Source: Pseudooceanicola marinus (GTDB lineage: Bacteria; Pseudomonadota; Alphaproteobacteria; Rhodobacterales; Rhodobacteraceae). Taken from it: a stretch of DNA of 64,000 bases. Numbering within the stretch: position 1 is the stretch's first letter; each line of letters begins with the position of its first letter. The notes beneath the pieces are model-generated. The model searched no databases. It saw only the letters and a list, made by a program, of their open reading frames with translations, and had not been told where the DNA came from. Shown in pieces: positions 10,930 through 22,085 of the stretch. Where the stretch lies: contig NZ_PGTC01000010.1 in NCBI RefSeq assembly GCF_002786295.1, forward strand, positions 558,001 to 622,000, written 5' to 3'. The position numbers and the translations under genes are program-made.

Positions 10930-12600
10930 TCAGTGCGCGTGGGCCTTGTCCCAGTCTTCCTGCTTCGGCAGCTGCTCGAAGGTGTGTTCGGGCGGCGGCG
11001 AGGGCAGGGTCCATTCCAGGGTGTCGGCGTATTCGTTCCAGTAGTTGTTCTGGGTCACCTTCGCGCCGCGGAACAGCGAGTAGAAGATGATCCCGAAGAA
11101 GAACAGGAAGGACGCGAAGGAGATGAAGGCGCCGATGGACGACCAGTAGTTCCAGACGGCGAAGCCTTCCGGGTAGTCGATGTAACGGCGCGGCATGCCC
11201 TGACGGCCCAGGAAGTGCTGCGGGAAGAAGGTCAGGTTGGCCCCGATGAACATCATCCAGAAGTGCAGCTTGCCAGCCCATTCGGGGTACTGGCGGCCGG
11301 TCATCTTGCCGAAGTAGAAGTAGATCCCGGCGAAGATGGCGAAGACGGCGCCCAGCGACATCACGTAGTGGAAGTGGGCCACGACGTAATAGGTGTCATG
11401 GAAGGCCCGGTCGACAGCCGCCTGCGACAGGACCACGCCGGTCACGCCGCCCACGGTGAACAGGAACAGGAAGCCGAAGGCCCAGAGCATCGGCGTCTTG
11501 AACTCGATCGAGCCCTGCCACATCGTCGCGATCCAGCTGAAGACCTTCACGCCCGTTGGCACCGCGATGACCATCGTCGCCAGCATGAAGTAGCTCTGCT
11601 GGGTCAGCGACAGGCCGACGGTGTACATGTGGTGCGCCCAGACGACGAAGCCCAGCACGCCGATGGCGATGATCGCCAGGACCATCGGCAGGTAGCCGAA
11701 GATCGGCTTGCGCGCGAAGGTCGAGATCACGTGGCTGATGATGCCGAAGCCGGGCAGCACGATGATGTAGACCTCCGGGTGGCCGAAGAACCACAGGATG
11801 TGCTGGTAGAGGATCGGGTCACCGCCGCCCGAGGGCTGGAAGAAGGTCGTGCCGAAGTTCCGGTCGGTCAGCAGCATGGTGATGGCGCCGGCCAGCACGG
11901 GCAGGGACAGCAGGATCAGCCAGGCGGTGACGAAGACCGACCAGGCGAACAGCGGCACCTTGAATAGGGTCATGCCGGGGGCACGCATGTTCAGGAAGGT
12001 GGTGATGATGTTGATCGCGCCGAGGATCGAGGAGGCACCGGACACGTGGACGGCGAAGATCGCCAGGTCCATCGAATAGCCGCCCTCGTTGGTCGACAGC
12101 GGCGGATACAGCACCCAGCCCACGCCGGAGCCGGCCTGGTCGTTGCCGCCCGGGGCCAGCAGCGAGGCGACGCCCAGGGCGACACCGGCCACGTACATCC
12201 AGAAGCTGAGGTTGTTCAGCCGCGGGAAGGCCATGTCCGGCGCGCCGATCTGCAGCGGCATGAAGTAGTTGCCAAAGCCGCCGAACAGCGCGGGGATGAC
12301 GACGAAGAACATCATCAGCACGCCGTGGTAGGTGATCATCACGTTCCACAGGTGGCCGTTCGGGGTACATTCCGCGGCCGACGGCCAGAAACGCGCGCCC
12401 TCCAGGCACATGAACTGCACGCCGGGGTGCATCAGCTCCATGCGCATGTAGACGGTGAACAGAACCGAGATCAGGCCGGCCACGGCGGCGACGACCAGGT
12501 AGAGAATCCCGATATCCTTGTGATTGGTGGACATGAACCAGCGAGTGAAGAACCCGCGGGTATCTTCATGCCCGTGGTCCTGGACGGCTGCGTCGGCCAT
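10930..12600 (-). CDS. ctaD: Cytochrome c oxidase subunit I (aa3 type)
   Basis: This is the 556-residue catalytic subunit of the haem-copper oxidase that reduces oxygen to water and pumps protons across the inner membrane. Visible ligands are the haem a His in [12 protein letters not shown], the CuB His with the cross-linked Tyr in [16 protein letters not shown], the His pair in [10 protein letters not shown], and the two haem His in [12 protein letters not shown]. Twelve membrane helices are expected. The start at 12600 has AGGAGG upstream; the open frame extends further but without that support. Subunits II and III are elsewhere. A perfect FNR-type site lies 109 bases upstream of the start codon. 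Confidence 0.97.
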   Translation of the reverse strand: MADAAVQDHGHEDTRGFFTRWFMSTNHKDIGILYLVVAAVAGLISVLFTVYMRMELMHPGVQFMCLEGARFWPSAAECTPNGHLWNVMITYHGVLMMFFVVIPALFGGFGNYFMPLQIGAPDMAFPRLNNLSFWMYVAGVALGVASLLAPGGNDQAGSGVGWVLYPPLSTNEGGYSMDLAIFAVHVSGASSILGAINIITTFLNMRAPGMTLFKVPLFAWSVFVTAWLILLSLPVLAGAITMLLTDRNFGTTFFQPSGGGDPILYQHILWFFGHPEVYIIVLPGFGIISHVISTFARKPIFGYLPMVLAIIAIGVLGFVVWAHHMYTVGLSLTQQSYFMLATMVIAVPTGVKVFSWIATMWQGSIEFKTPMLWAFGFLFLFTVGGVTGVVLSQAAVDRAFHDTYYVVAHFHYVMSLGAVFAIFAGIYFYFGKMTGRQYPEWAGKLHFWMMFIGANLTFFPQHFLGRQGMPRRYIDYPEGFAVWNYWSSIGAFISFASFLFFFGIIFYSLFRGAKVTQNNYWNEYADTLEWTLPSPPPEHTFEQLPKQEDWDKAHAH

Positions 12601-12708
12601 ATCTTGCCTCCTCATCAGATTGGTCGCTACCGAGGAAGACGGACTCTCCCCTGGCTCGCAAATTAGAGGCTTTTTAGTCGCGCGCGCGTGATCGGACAAT
12701 GGGCCTGT

Positions 12709-12722
12709 TTGATGCAGATCAA
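12709..12722. promoter_or_regulatory. FNR/FnrL binding site upstream of ctaD
   Basis: The sequence TTGATGCAGATCAA matches the FNR consensus TTGAT-N4-ATCAA exactly on both halves. In Rhodobacter relatives, FnrL acts on oxidase genes in response to oxygen. Its place upstream of ctaD suggests oxygen control of the aa3 oxidase. Confidence 0.8.
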
Positions 12723-12848
12723 ATTTTTCGGCGCGGTGACGCGGGATGGCGTCGGATTCGGGCGCCTTTTCAGGGGGCTGGCGCGGCGGTCATGGCGCGT
12801 GGGCCGGGCGGGGCGCGGCGAGATGACGCGGGGCAGGGTGCAGATGCA

Positions 12849-12872
12849 AAGGCCCGCCGGAGGGCGGGCCTT
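12849..12872 (-). terminator. Terminator of the cytochrome c gene
   Basis: A 10-bp stem AAGGCCCGCC/GGCGGGCCTT (12849-12858 with 12863-12872) and a 4-base loop lie 28 bases after the stop of the cytochrome c gene. Confidence 0.75.
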
Positions 12873-12900
12873 CGAGGTCTTGCGTCGTGGTGGCGGAGGA

Positions 12901-13350
12901 TCAGTCCCCGGCCGCCTCGCCTTCTTCTTCGCCGCTGTCGTCCGAGAAGGTGGCCAGGTAGGCGGCCATGTCTTCCTGACCGCGCGTCAGCTTGAAGGTC
13001 ATCTTCGTGCGGGCGCCGCCGTCGTCCAGCTGCTCCTGCAGGAAGGCGCGCGGGTCGGTCATGTAGGTCTGGATGTTCTCCACGTCCCAGACGAGACCCT
13101 GCTCGCCCAGTTCGACGATCGAGTCGCCATAGCGGAAATCCTCGTAGGTGCCGGCGGTGCGGCCGATCACCCCATAGAGGTTCGGGCCGGTCTTGCCGCC
13201 CCTGACGATAACCTCGTCGTCAGATGCGATGGTGTGGCAGGCCTTGCACTTCCTGAACTCCTTTTCGCCGGCTGCCGCGTCGCCGACGTCGGCGAGGGCG
13301 GGGCTGGCGGTGACAAGAATGGCGGCTGCCGTCATCAAAAATCGGGTCAT
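12901..13350 (-). CDS. Periplasmic c-type cytochrome (c2/c550 class)
   Basis: The 149-residue precursor has a signal peptide ending at about TASPALA/DVGD (residue 20) and a single haem site CKACH with Cys35, Cys38 and His39. The likely axial Met is in RTKMTFKL near residue 128. The C-terminus is acidic (DDSGEEEGEAAGD). Soluble class I cytochromes of this type carry electrons from the bc1 complex to oxidases, which fits the neighbouring ctaD. GGAGGACAGAGC before the ATG at 13350 supports this start over one 36 bases earlier. Confidence 0.92.
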   Translation of the reverse strand: MTRFLMTAAAILVTASPALADVGDAAAGEKEFRKCKACHTIASDDEVIVRGGKTGPNLYGVIGRTAGTYEDFRYGDSIVELGEQGLVWDVENIQTYMTDPRAFLQEQLDDGGARTKMTFKLTRGQEDMAAYLATFSDDSGEEEGEAAGD

Positions 13351-13533
13351 GCTCTGTCCTCCGATCCGGGGTTGCTGCGTTCCCATCCTCCCTCTCTATG
13401 GCATCCGTCCCGGGGGCCACAGGGGAAAAAGATCGACGTATTGTCGCAGAAGGATTTTTCCAGTCACTTGGCCCGCTTGCGCCGGGATCTGCCGCGGGTT
13501 TCGGCAGCGGACGCCGGTGCGAGATGCGGTCGG

Positions 13534-14262
13534 TCAGGCCGGGGGCGGCGGAAATGCCTGGTCGAAGGTGGCCATCAGGGCGGCGTCCAGGTCCTCCATC
13601 GTCACCGGCAGCCCGAGGTCGACCAGGCTGGTCACCCCGTGGGTGGCGATGCCGCAGGGCACGATGCCGGTGAAATGCTCCAGCTCCGGCTCGACGTTGA
13701 TCGAGATGCCGTGGAAGCTGATCCAGCGGCGCAGGCGGATGCCGATGGCCGCGATCTTGTCCTCGCGCAGCGATCCGTCGGCCTGGGGCGCCTTTTCCGG
13801 GCGGGGCACCCATACGCCCACGCGGCCCTCACGGATCTCGCCGCGCACGCCGAACTCCGCCAGGGTGGCGATCACCCAGCCTTCCAGCGCCTTGACGAAG
13901 GCGCGGATGTCGCGGCCGCGCCGGTTCAGATCCAGCATGACGTAGACCACCCGCTGACCGGGGCCGTGATAGGTGTACTGCCCGCCGCGCCGCGCGTCGA
14001 AGACCGGGAACCGGTCGGGATCCACCAGGTCCTCGCGCCGGGCCGAGGTGCCGGCGGTGTAGAGCGGCGGGTGTTCCAGCAGCCAGATCGCCTCGGGCGC
14101 GCGCCCGTCGGCGATGGCGGCGGCGCGGGTTTCCATTTCGGTCAGGGCCGTTTCGTAGTCCACGAGCCCGGGCGAGATGATCCATTCGATCGGCTGGGCG
14201 CTCGGCCGTGCGCTCTGCGGATCGCTCGGATTGTCATGAATGCTGTCGTTATTCGGCGTCAA
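13534..14262 (-). CDS. lipB: Lipoyl(octanoyl) transferase
   Basis: LipB moves octanoate from acyl carrier protein to the lipoyl domains of 2-oxoacid dehydrogenases and the glycine cleavage H protein; LipA then inserts sulfur. The 242-residue product contains the family signature around [20 protein letters not shown], the catalytic Lys in [20 protein letters not shown] and the catalytic Cys in [15 protein letters not shown]. About 22 extra residues precede the conserved core, as in other alphaproteobacteria. It diverges from the peptidoglycan-binding protein gene. Confidence 0.95.
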   Translation of the reverse strand: MTPNNDSIHDNPSDPQSARPSAQPIEWIISPGLVDYETALTEMETRAAAIADGRAPEAIWLLEHPPLYTAGTSARREDLVDPDRFPVFDARRGGQYTYHGPGQRVVYVMLDLNRRGRDIRAFVKALEGWVIATLAEFGVRGEIREGRVGVWVPRPEKAPQADGSLREDKIAAIGIRLRRWISFHGISINVEPELEHFTGIVPCGIATHGVTSLVDLGLPVTMEDLDAALMATFDQAFPPPPA

Positions 14263-14343
14263 AACGCTTCTCCAAACGGACGGGGCTGGTCTAACATGGA
14301 GTCAAGTTCTCGTGATTTGATTGCCATCTGGGGAGATTATTCC

Positions 14344-16002
14344 ATGTATTCCAAACTTATTCGCAGCACCATCGCTGCATCGCTACTGGCGACAGCACCT
14401 GTGGCGGCCATGGCCGACAACCTCGGCGCGGCCATCGTTGGCGGTATCATCGGGGGCGCCATCATGAACGGCGCCTCGCAGCAGCGCAAGAAGACGACAA
14501 CAACCTATTACGCGCCCTCGGCCACCCGCACCGCAAACCGCGAAACGCAGACGGCGCTGAACTACTTCGGGTTCAACGCCGGTACGCCGGACGGTGTGCT
14601 GGGCTCGCGCTCGCGCAGCGCGATCAGCCAGTACCAGGTTTACATGGGCTACCCCGCCACCGGCCGGCTGCAGCCGCATGAACGGGATGCGCTGGTGGCC
14701 TCCTACAATCGCGCCCTGATCGGGGGGCCGGACGTGACCCGGGCGCTGAACCGGTCGAAGGATGGCGTGCGCGGCCTGCTGGTGCTGTGGCGCGGCGGGG
14801 CCGGGAGTTCCGGCCATGGGGGCATGGGCTATGCCGGCCTGCCGATCGAGGTCTCCGACGCGGTCGACGAGATTGCCGAAAGCACCGAACCCTCGCCCGA
14901 GCAGTTGCTGCAGCGCGCGGGCTTCATTCAGACGGCGGACCTGAACGGCGACGGGCAGAACGACTACATTGTTGATACCGCCGTCACCGGCTCGACCTTC
15001 TGGTGCGGCGCCAGCCAGTGCACGACGATGCTCTTCGTCTCCACCTCCGACGGCTATCAGCGGCGGCAGTTCCAGTACCTGATGAATCCGCAGCGCACCA
15101 ACACCGTGCAGGTCAGCTACTTCCAGTGCGACCATACCGGCTGCCGGATGAATGACCCGCTGGCCGGTGGTGGCGCGACGCAGCAATTTGCCGCCGCGCC
15201 GGCCCCCGCACCGGTTGCCCCCGCGCCGCAGACGCAGATGGCCGTGGCCCCCGCGCCGGCCCCTGCACCTGCGGCGCCTGCCACCCTGCCGACCTTCGCC
15301 ATCCCCGTGCCCGCCCCGGCGCCCGCGCCCTCGCTTGCCAGTTACTGCGAGAAGGTCAGCCTGATGACCAGCTCCAACGGTGGTTATGTCACCGCCGCCA
15401 CAATGACCGACCCCAAGGTCGCCCTAGGAGAGCAGTTCTGCTACTCGCGCACCTACGCCAAGACCGCGGGCGAGCAGCTGATGCAGAAGGTGCCGGGCCT
15501 GACGCCGGCCGCCGCCGCCCAGCAATGCGCGGGCTTCGAGCCGGTGCTGGCCCCCTACGTGGGCAGCCTGACCACCACCCCGGCCAAGCAGGTTGTGGCG
15601 AATGTCGCGCAATACGCAGCCAATTCCGGCATGACGGCGGATCAACTGGCCACCACCGCCCGCATCTGCCTCTACTCGGGCTACAACGGCGACACGATGG
15701 GCGTGGCCCTTGGATCGGCGCTGCTGCTGACCGCGCTTGGCCAGGACGCCTACGCGGAACTGGTGGGGCATCACCTGAACGAGGGCTTCGGCACCACCGC
15801 GTCGCCCGTGGCGGCCGCCAACTGGTACCGCTTGGCGATCGAGGCGCAGGAAGCCGGCGCCCCCTCGGCCTTCGGCGACAGCCTGCCGGGCCGCGTCGAA
15901 CTGCTGCGCGCCGCGGCCCTGGGCGCTGCAAACCCGGCGCAGACGACCACCGCGCCGACCGTGGTGCCGACCGCGCTGCCCAGCTTCACCATCTCCGAAT
16001 GA
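14344..16002 (+). CDS. Secreted peptidoglycan-binding domain protein
   Basis: The 552-residue precursor begins with a Sec signal peptide (MYSKLIRSTIAASLLATAPV, cleavage near AMA/DN), followed by a glycine-rich hydrophobic segment (AAIVGGIIGGAIMNG). Residues about 60-115 form a PG_binding_1 domain (TQTALNYFGFNAGTPDGVLG, RSAISQYQVYMGYPATG). A segment with DLNGDGQNDYIVDT resembles a calcium-binding or FG-GAP-like repeat. A Pro/Ala-rich linker at about 280-330 leads to a helical C-terminal domain of about 200 residues containing tandem Cys. It should act in the periplasm at the cell wall. GGGGAG precedes the ATG at 14344. The open frame extends upstream, but that part overlaps lipB antisense and is not coding. 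Confidence 0.85.
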   Translation: MYSKLIRSTIAASLLATAPVAAMADNLGAAIVGGIIGGAIMNGASQQRKKTTTTYYAPSATRTANRETQTALNYFGFNAGTPDGVLGSRSRSAISQYQVYMGYPATGRLQPHERDALVASYNRALIGGPDVTRALNRSKDGVRGLLVLWRGGAGSSGHGGMGYAGLPIEVSDAVDEIAESTEPSPEQLLQRAGFIQTADLNGDGQNDYIVDTAVTGSTFWCGASQCTTMLFVSTSDGYQRRQFQYLMNPQRTNTVQVSYFQCDHTGCRMNDPLAGGGATQQFAAAPAPAPVAPAPQTQMAVAPAPAPAPAAPATLPTFAIPVPAPAPAPSLASYCEKVSLMTSSNGGYVTAATMTDPKVALGEQFCYSRTYAKTAGEQLMQKVPGLTPAAAAQQCAGFEPVLAPYVGSLTTTPAKQVVANVAQYAANSGMTADQLATTARICLYSGYNGDTMGVALGSALLLTALGQDAYAELVGHHLNEGFGTTASPVAAANWYRLAIEAQEAGAPSAFGDSLPGRVELLRAAALGAANPAQTTTAPTVVPTALPSFTISE

Positions 16003-16043
16003 TGCGGGCCGGGGCCACCGGCACGGTCATCACGCAAGATCAG

Positions 16044-16071
16044 AAGGGCCGTCCGCACCGGGCGGCCCTTT
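16044..16071 (+). terminator. Terminator of the peptidoglycan-binding protein gene
   Basis: An 11-bp stem with one G-U pair (16044-16054 with 16060-16070) and a 5-base loop ends in CCCTTT, 41 bases after the stop. Confidence 0.8.
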
Positions 16072-16226
16072 GACTTGGGCGCGCTACAGTACCGGAGCGC
16101 CCCGGCGGGGCAGGGCGCCCGCGAAGCCGCTGCAAGCGCCCATGCAAAAACCTTTTCGGCGCCCGAATTTTCCGCTTCACATCGCCGTCGCCGCTCGGTA
16201 TACGCCCGCTACCTACCGGATCACGT

Positions 16227-16313
16227 GCGGTCGTGGCGGAATTGGTAGACGCGCAGCGTTGAGGTCGCTGTGGGGTAACTCCCGTGGAAGTTCGAGTCTT
16301 CTCGACCGCACCA
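16227..16313 (+). tRNA. tRNA-Leu (anticodon GAG), CCA encoded
   Basis: The acceptor arms GCGGTCG and CGACCGC pair fully, with discriminator A and an encoded CCA. The anticodon loop TTGAGGT within CAGCG/CGCTG gives GAG, which reads CTC and CTT. The long variable arm and total length of 87 bases are those of a class II leucine tRNA. The T arm reads GTTCGAGTC. Confidence 0.97.
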
Positions 16314-16712
16314 TCCGGAAGCTGACCTGACGGTCACCCGGTCCCGCTCAGGGCCAATTTCCCCAGATTGCACAACACCGAGAGCTTCGCCGGAAGGCGG
16401 AAGCAGGCATCGGTGATCCGCGACCGCGGGTGATGCGCCTCGACCGTATGAGCGCCTAGTTCCCTTTGCCGAGCCTTTGCCCAAGTCCTGCGTCGGACAC
16501 GGCTATGTGCGCCCGCGCATATCCGGAATGCACCTTTGCGGCGCGCCGGGGGCTTGCGTCGCGGCAGGGGGCGGGACAGAAGGTTAGCGGTAGCAGTCTT
16601 CCCCGGCTGCCTCTTCAGAAAAGATCCGCGGGCCATGCTGCTGCCCTCCGACCCGCGACGGCGCGATCGGGAGGAGGCAACAGGGCCTGCCCCTGCTGCG
16701 AAAGGCCCCGCC
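16314..16712. other. Intergenic stretch without a recognised gene
   Basis: About 400 bases lie between tRNA-Leu and the MFS gene. Open frames cross it on both strands but none has a ribosome binding site, a family signature or good codon structure. It contains several GC-rich inverted segments near 16620-16700 that could fold in the MFS leader. I could not assign them to a riboswitch class. Confidence 0.5.
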
Positions 16713-17903
16713 ATGATCCGACAGGAGACGGCCGCCCATCCCATGCTGGTCACGCTGGCCCTTGCCCTTGGCGGCTTCGCCATCGGCGTGGCCGAGTTCG
16801 CCACCATGTCCATCCTGCCCTATTTCTCGGCCGAGTTCGGCGTCTCGGAAGCGGTGGCAGGCCATTCCATCGCCGCCTATGCCATCGGCGTCTGTGTCGG
16901 TGCCCCGCTGATCGCCTTGGGAGCCGCGCGCATGGCGCGGCGGTCGCTGCTGGTGCTTCTGATGGGGCTTTATGCCCTGGCCAACGGCTTGTCGGCCATT
17001 GCCCCCGACTGGACCCTGTTCATCGCCTCGCGCTTCGTCGCCGGTCTGCCGCATGGCGCCTTCTTCGGGGTCGCGGGCCTGATGGCCGCGTCGCTGGCGC
17101 CGCCCGAGCGGCGGGCGCGGGCCGTGGCCTCGGTGCTGACCGGCCTGACGGTGGCCAACGTGATCGGCGTGCCTTTGGCCAATGTCTTCGGCGCGCAACT
17201 TGGCTGGCGCTGGACCTTCGCCTTCGTGGTGCCGCTGGCGGCGGGCTGTGCGATCTTCGTCCGGCTGCTGGCGCCCCGGATCGAGGCCCTGGCCGATGCC
17301 AGCCCCCTGCGCGAGCTGTCGACGCTGAAAAGCCGCCAGGTCTGGCTGACCTTGTCGGTGGGGGCCATCGGCACGGGCGGCATGTTCTGCATCTACACCT
17401 ACCTCGCCTCCATCGTCATCGAATACGCGGGCGAGCCGGAAACCGTGGTGCCGGTACTGCTGATGATCTTCGGCATCGGCATGACCTGCGGCCAGTTCAT
17501 CTTCGGTTGGGCGGCCGACAAGTCGCAACTGGGCGCCGCCGCCGCCGCCCTGGCGTTGGCCTCGGTGATGATGATCGTCTTCTGGGCCGTGGCCGGCAAC
17601 GTCTGGCTGATCGCCCCGGTGCTGCTGATCCTGGGCTGTTCGGGCGGCCTCAGCTCCGTCCTGCAAGCGCGGCTGATGACGCTGGCCTCGGATGCGCCGA
17701 CCCTGTCGGCGGCGCTGAACCACTCGGCCTTCAACCTGGCCAATGCCATTGGGCCGGTGCTGGGTGGCATGGCGCTGGCGGCGGGCTATGGCTGGCCGTC
17801 GGTCGGCCTGGTGGGCGCCAGCCTGTCCGGCGCGGGCCTGCTGGTCCTCGCCATCACCGCCTGGGACGCGGCGCCCCGCCGGCGTGGCCTGGCGGCGGGC
17901 TGA
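16713..17903 (+). CDS. MFS transporter, AraJ/DHA1-like
   Basis: The 396-residue product is a 12-helix major facilitator. Its first helix begins MLVTLALALGGFAIGVAEFA and is followed by MSILPYFSAEFGVSEAVAGH, a pattern shared by AraJ, YdhP and chloramphenicol or arabinose efflux proteins. A basic cytoplasmic loop follows helix 2, and HGAFFGVAGLMAASL lies in helix 4-5. Such proteins export small molecules by proton antiport. The substrate is unknown. The start at 16713 has GAAAGG 8 bases upstream; the longer open frame is rich in Arg and does not look coding. Confidence 0.87.
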   Translation: MIRQETAAHPMLVTLALALGGFAIGVAEFATMSILPYFSAEFGVSEAVAGHSIAAYAIGVCVGAPLIALGAARMARRSLLVLLMGLYALANGLSAIAPDWTLFIASRFVAGLPHGAFFGVAGLMAASLAPPERRARAVASVLTGLTVANVIGVPLANVFGAQLGWRWTFAFVVPLAAGCAIFVRLLAPRIEALADASPLRELSTLKSRQVWLTLSVGAIGTGGMFCIYTYLASIVIEYAGEPETVVPVLLMIFGIGMTCGQFIFGWAADKSQLGAAAAALALASVMMIVFWAVAGNVWLIAPVLLILGCSGGLSSVLQARLMTLASDAPTLSAALNHSAFNLANAIGPVLGGMALAAGYGWPSVGLVGASLSGAGLLVLAITAWDAAPRRRGLAAG

Positions 17904-17987
17904 GGGCACTTCGGCTTGCAATCCGCGCCGGTTTCGCGATGGTCTGGCCCAAACCGGACAGACCCAGGAAAGCGGATTGCACGCCGA

Positions 17988-18887
17988 ATGACCCAGACGC
18001 CCTCTCAGCCCGACAGCCTCTCTGATGGCCCCGAAGCCGACATCCTGACCCCGATCCTCGACGTAGAGCGGATCGAGGATGACTATTATCGCGGTATCGC
18101 CACGCCCGGCGGACGCGGTCGCAGCTTCGGCGGGCAGGTGATCGCCCAGGCGCTGATGTCGGCCACCCGCACGGTGGAGGCGGGGCGCGCCAACCACTCG
18201 CTGCACGCCTATTTCCTGCGCCCCGGCAAGGCGGACGAACCCGTGCTTTACCGCGTGGCCCGCGACATGGACGGGCGCAGCTTCTCCAACCGCCGGGTGG
18301 TGGCGGTGCAGAACGGCAAGCCGATCCTGAACCTCACCGCCTCCTTCCAGGTGGAGAGCGAGGGACTGGCGCATGAGGATGCCTTCCCCGATGACATCCC
18401 CGATCCCGAGGAGCTGGAGAACGAGCTGCAGCTGGCCGAGCGTCATCCCGGTGCGGTAGCGCCAGAGGTGATGGAGTTCCTGCGCCTCAACCGCCCCGTT
18501 GAGGTGCGCCCCGTCGGCCCCACGCCGCCCTTCGACATGACGCCCCGCCGGGGCGTGCAGTACCGCTGGATGCGGACCCGTTTCCCGCTCTGCGACGACC
18601 CGATCATCCATCGCGCGGCGTTGGCCTATACCTCGGACCTGGGCCTGATCCAGGGCGCGCTGACGGCCCATGGCCGGGCCTGGCTGGACGAGGGGGCCAA
18701 GGTGGCCTCGCTGGATCACGCGCTTTGGATCCACGGCGATTTCCGCATGGACGACTGGCTGCTCTACTGCATCCAGAGCCCCTGGACCGGCAGCGCCCGG
18801 GGCATGGCGCTTGGCCAGGTCTATACCCGCGACCGGCGTCTGGTGGCCTCGGTCGCGCAGGAAGGGATGATGCGTTTCCCCGACTGA
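17988..18887 (+). CDS. tesB: Acyl-CoA thioesterase II
   Basis: TesB hydrolyses medium- and long-chain acyl-CoA to free fatty acid and CoA in the cytoplasm. The 299-residue protein has the double hot-dog fold: the first domain carries YYRGIATPGGRGRSFGGQVI and NHSLHAYFLRPGKADEPVLY, the second ALAYTSDLGLIQGALTAHG and SLDHALWIHGDFRMDDWLLY with the catalytic Asp/Thr/Gln region. Its length is about that of E. coli TesB. The start at 17988 leaves a short acidic leader; an ATG 72 bases earlier lies in poor sequence. Confidence 0.93.
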   Translation: MTQTPSQPDSLSDGPEADILTPILDVERIEDDYYRGIATPGGRGRSFGGQVIAQALMSATRTVEAGRANHSLHAYFLRPGKADEPVLYRVARDMDGRSFSNRRVVAVQNGKPILNLTASFQVESEGLAHEDAFPDDIPDPEELENELQLAERHPGAVAPEVMEFLRLNRPVEVRPVGPTPPFDMTPRRGVQYRWMRTRFPLCDDPIIHRAALAYTSDLGLIQGALTAHGRAWLDEGAKVASLDHALWIHGDFRMDDWLLYCIQSPWTGSARGMALGQVYTRDRRLVASVAQEGMMRFPD

Positions 18888-18915
18888 CCCAGGCGCCTGC
18901 GGGCCTTGGCGGGCC

Positions 18916-19614
18916 TCAGCCCAACAGGGGCAGGCGCCGCACCAGGTGGAAGCGACCTTCGTCATCCTCGCCGCAGAGGCTCAGGCTTTCGATGCGGAAG
19001 GGGACGGGCAGGACCGGCGCCAGCGCCGGGCGCAGCGCCTCCTCGACCCGGCCCGCATCGACGCCCGACAACTTGCCCGTCAGCGTCAGGTGAAAGCGGA
19101 ATTCCTCCATCACGTAGGGATAGCCCCATTGCTGCAACAGCGCCTCCTGCCGGGGGCTGAGGCCTGCCTTGCGGCGCTTGTCCAACTCGCTTTGCGGGGC
19201 GGGGGCGCGGAAGGCATCCAGCCCCTGCACGGTTTCCGAGGCCAGCGCGGTCAGGGCCGCGATCTGGCCCTTGTCGCCCTGCGGGGTCAGCGCCAGGAAG
19301 CTGCCCAGGCGGGTCAGCGCCAGGCCGTCCAGCGTCACCGGCTCCAGCCGGGTGGCGAGATGTTCGGCCGCGTGCTCCAGACCTTCGGCATCATGGCCCT
19401 CGGCCAGGCGGAAGGGCGGTTTCACGGTGCCGTGAAAGCCGTACTTGCGCGGCGTTGCCGTCAGCTCCGTCACCGGGCGGGGCAGGCCGGGCAGGTCGGG
19501 GTGGGCAACCTCCGCGCCGGTGGCGATGTCCCAGCCCAGCCAGGCGGCGCCGAAGTCGGCCAGGGGCCCGGGTTCGGGGGTGTAGTAGACGGCATATCGG
19601 GCGAAACGGGGCAT
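18916..19614 (-). CDS. DUF1045 family protein (2H phosphoesterase-like)
   Basis: The 232-residue protein belongs to DUF1045, members of which are found in phosphonate-degradation operons. Two His-containing motifs, YGFHGTVKPPF (about residue 58) and FRFHLTLTGKL (about 175), match the HxT/S pairs of the 2H phosphoesterase fold, so a cyclic-phosphate or phosphonate-ester substrate is possible. No phosphonate gene is near here, and the neighbour tesB is convergent. The specific reaction is unknown. Confidence 0.8.
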   Translation of the reverse strand: MPRFARYAVYYTPEPGPLADFGAAWLGWDIATGAEVAHPDLPGLPRPVTELTATPRKYGFHGTVKPPFRLAEGHDAEGLEHAAEHLATRLEPVTLDGLALTRLGSFLALTPQGDKGQIAALTALASETVQGLDAFRAPAPQSELDKRRKAGLSPRQEALLQQWGYPYVMEEFRFHLTLTGKLSGVDAGRVEEALRPALAPVLPVPFRIESLSLCGEDDEGRFHLVRRLPLLG

Positions 19615-19855
19615 CTGTCCTCTCCGGCTGTTCGGCCCGTGATAGCGCAGGTCGGGTGACGAGGAAATGACGCTTGCGCAGGGGGCTTAACACGCAACAA
19701 TCGGGACCTGCCCGCAGGGCGGCAAGGCGTTAAGGCTGAGCATGCATTTTCGGCGCCCGCCCTTGCAGCCGATCCGGACGATCACTAAGACTCTGTTAGG
19801 GTTCGGTCGATAGGGATCGAAACGACCGCAGAAGTGACTACAGGGCAGGGCACAG

Positions 19856-20488
19856 ATGAAAGATCCGGTTGAGTTTTACATGAACAATCTCGTGCCGATG
19901 GTGGTCGAACAGACCAGCCGCGGGGAACGGGCCTACGACATCTTCTCGCGCCTGCTGAAGGAGCGGATCATCTTCCTCTCCGGCCCGGTGCATGACGGCA
20001 TGTCCTCGCTGATCGTGGCGCAGCTGCTGCACCTCGAAGCCGAGAACCCGTCGAAGGAAATCTCGATGTATATCAACAGCCCGGGTGGTGTAGTCACCTC
20101 TGGTCTGTCGATCTACGACACGATGCAGTACATCAAGCCGAAGGTCTCGACCCTGGTCGTGGGCCAGGCGGCCTCCATGGGCTCGCTGCTGCTGGCCGGC
20201 GGCGAAGCGGGCATGCGCTTCGCGCTGCCCAACTCGGAAGTGATGGTGCACCAGCCCTCCGGTGGCTACCAGGGCCAGGCGACGGACATCCTGATCCACG
20301 CCCGCCACACCGAGCGGCTGAAGGAACGTCTGAACCGGATCTACGTGAAACACACCGGCCAGGACTACGAAACGGTTGTCGACGCGTTGGAGCGGGACAA
20401 CTTCATGAGCGCGCAGGAGGCCAAGGACTGGGGCCTCATCGACGAGATCGTCGAAAGCCGCGCCGGCAAGGAAGAGACTGCCGAGTAA
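19856..20488 (+). CDS. clpP: ATP-dependent Clp protease proteolytic subunit
   Basis: ClpP forms the 14-subunit serine protease chamber that degrades proteins unfolded by ClpX or ClpA. The 210-residue product has the catalytic Ser in [14 protein letters not shown], the His in [14 protein letters not shown] and the Asp in [13 protein letters not shown]. There is a short N-terminal propeptide-like region. The gene lies 167 bases upstream of clpX on the same strand, the common arrangement. Confidence 0.98.
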   Translation: MKDPVEFYMNNLVPMVVEQTSRGERAYDIFSRLLKERIIFLSGPVHDGMSSLIVAQLLHLEAENPSKEISMYINSPGGVVTSGLSIYDTMQYIKPKVSTLVVGQAASMGSLLLAGGEAGMRFALPNSEVMVHQPSGGYQGQATDILIHARHTERLKERLNRIYVKHTGQDYETVVDALERDNFMSAQEAKDWGLIDEIVESRAGKEETAE

Positions 20489-20655
20489 ATCGGCCTCGGC
20501 CCCGGCCTGCAACGCGGGACGGGGCGCGCGTTCAATTTCCGTGTTGTCGCTCCGCAGGTGACGTCCTAGTCTGGTTCAATCAGGACGGGCAGATCCGGCT
20601 GGAGGAGCAGTTCCGGTGAACGCATCAGGGCCCGAACGGGCGAAAGGTAAAGAGC

Positions 20656-21924
<1,269 letters not shown>

Positions 21925-21948
21925 TCCCGCCGCCCTTTCGCGAAGAGC

Positions 21949-21979
21949 AGGCCGGTCCCCCTGGGGCCGGCCTTTCTCT
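21949..21979 (+). terminator. Terminator of clpX
   Basis: The stem AGGCCGG-CCCC/GGGG-CCGGCCT has one bulged T and is followed by TTTCTCTTT, 25 bases after the clpX stop. Confidence 0.85.
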
Positions 21980-22085
21980 TTCCGCGCAATCGCCTCAGGC
22001 GACCTGCGCCCCCTCGCACAGGGCAGGGGCTTGAGCGTGGCCTCCGGTGATCCGAATGTCGCCGCGTCTCAACCAGGAGGTGGCG

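Larger units (their letters stand above)
12601..12900. other. ctaD upstream region, no gene
   Basis: This 300-base stretch between ctaD and the cytochrome c gene holds the ctaD promoter region, the FNR-type box at 12709-12722 and the cytochrome gene's terminator at 12849-12872. A long open frame crosses it on the plus strand but has no protein-like features. I see no gene. Confidence 0.7.

Noticed and set aside
12688-14343. Plus-strand open frame extending the peptidoglycan-binding protein by about 550 residues
   Set aside because: The extension runs antisense to the cytochrome c gene and lipB, has atypical composition and would bury the signal peptide. The start at 14344 has a ribosome binding site.
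16221-16484. Minus-strand open frame over the tRNA-Leu gene with WCGREDSNFHGSYPTATSTL
   Set aside because: This is the antisense translation of a leucine tRNA, a well-known false protein in many genomes.
16620-16712. Riboswitch in the MFS leader
   Set aside because: GC-rich inverted segments are present but no conserved core of any riboswitch class that I know could be matched.
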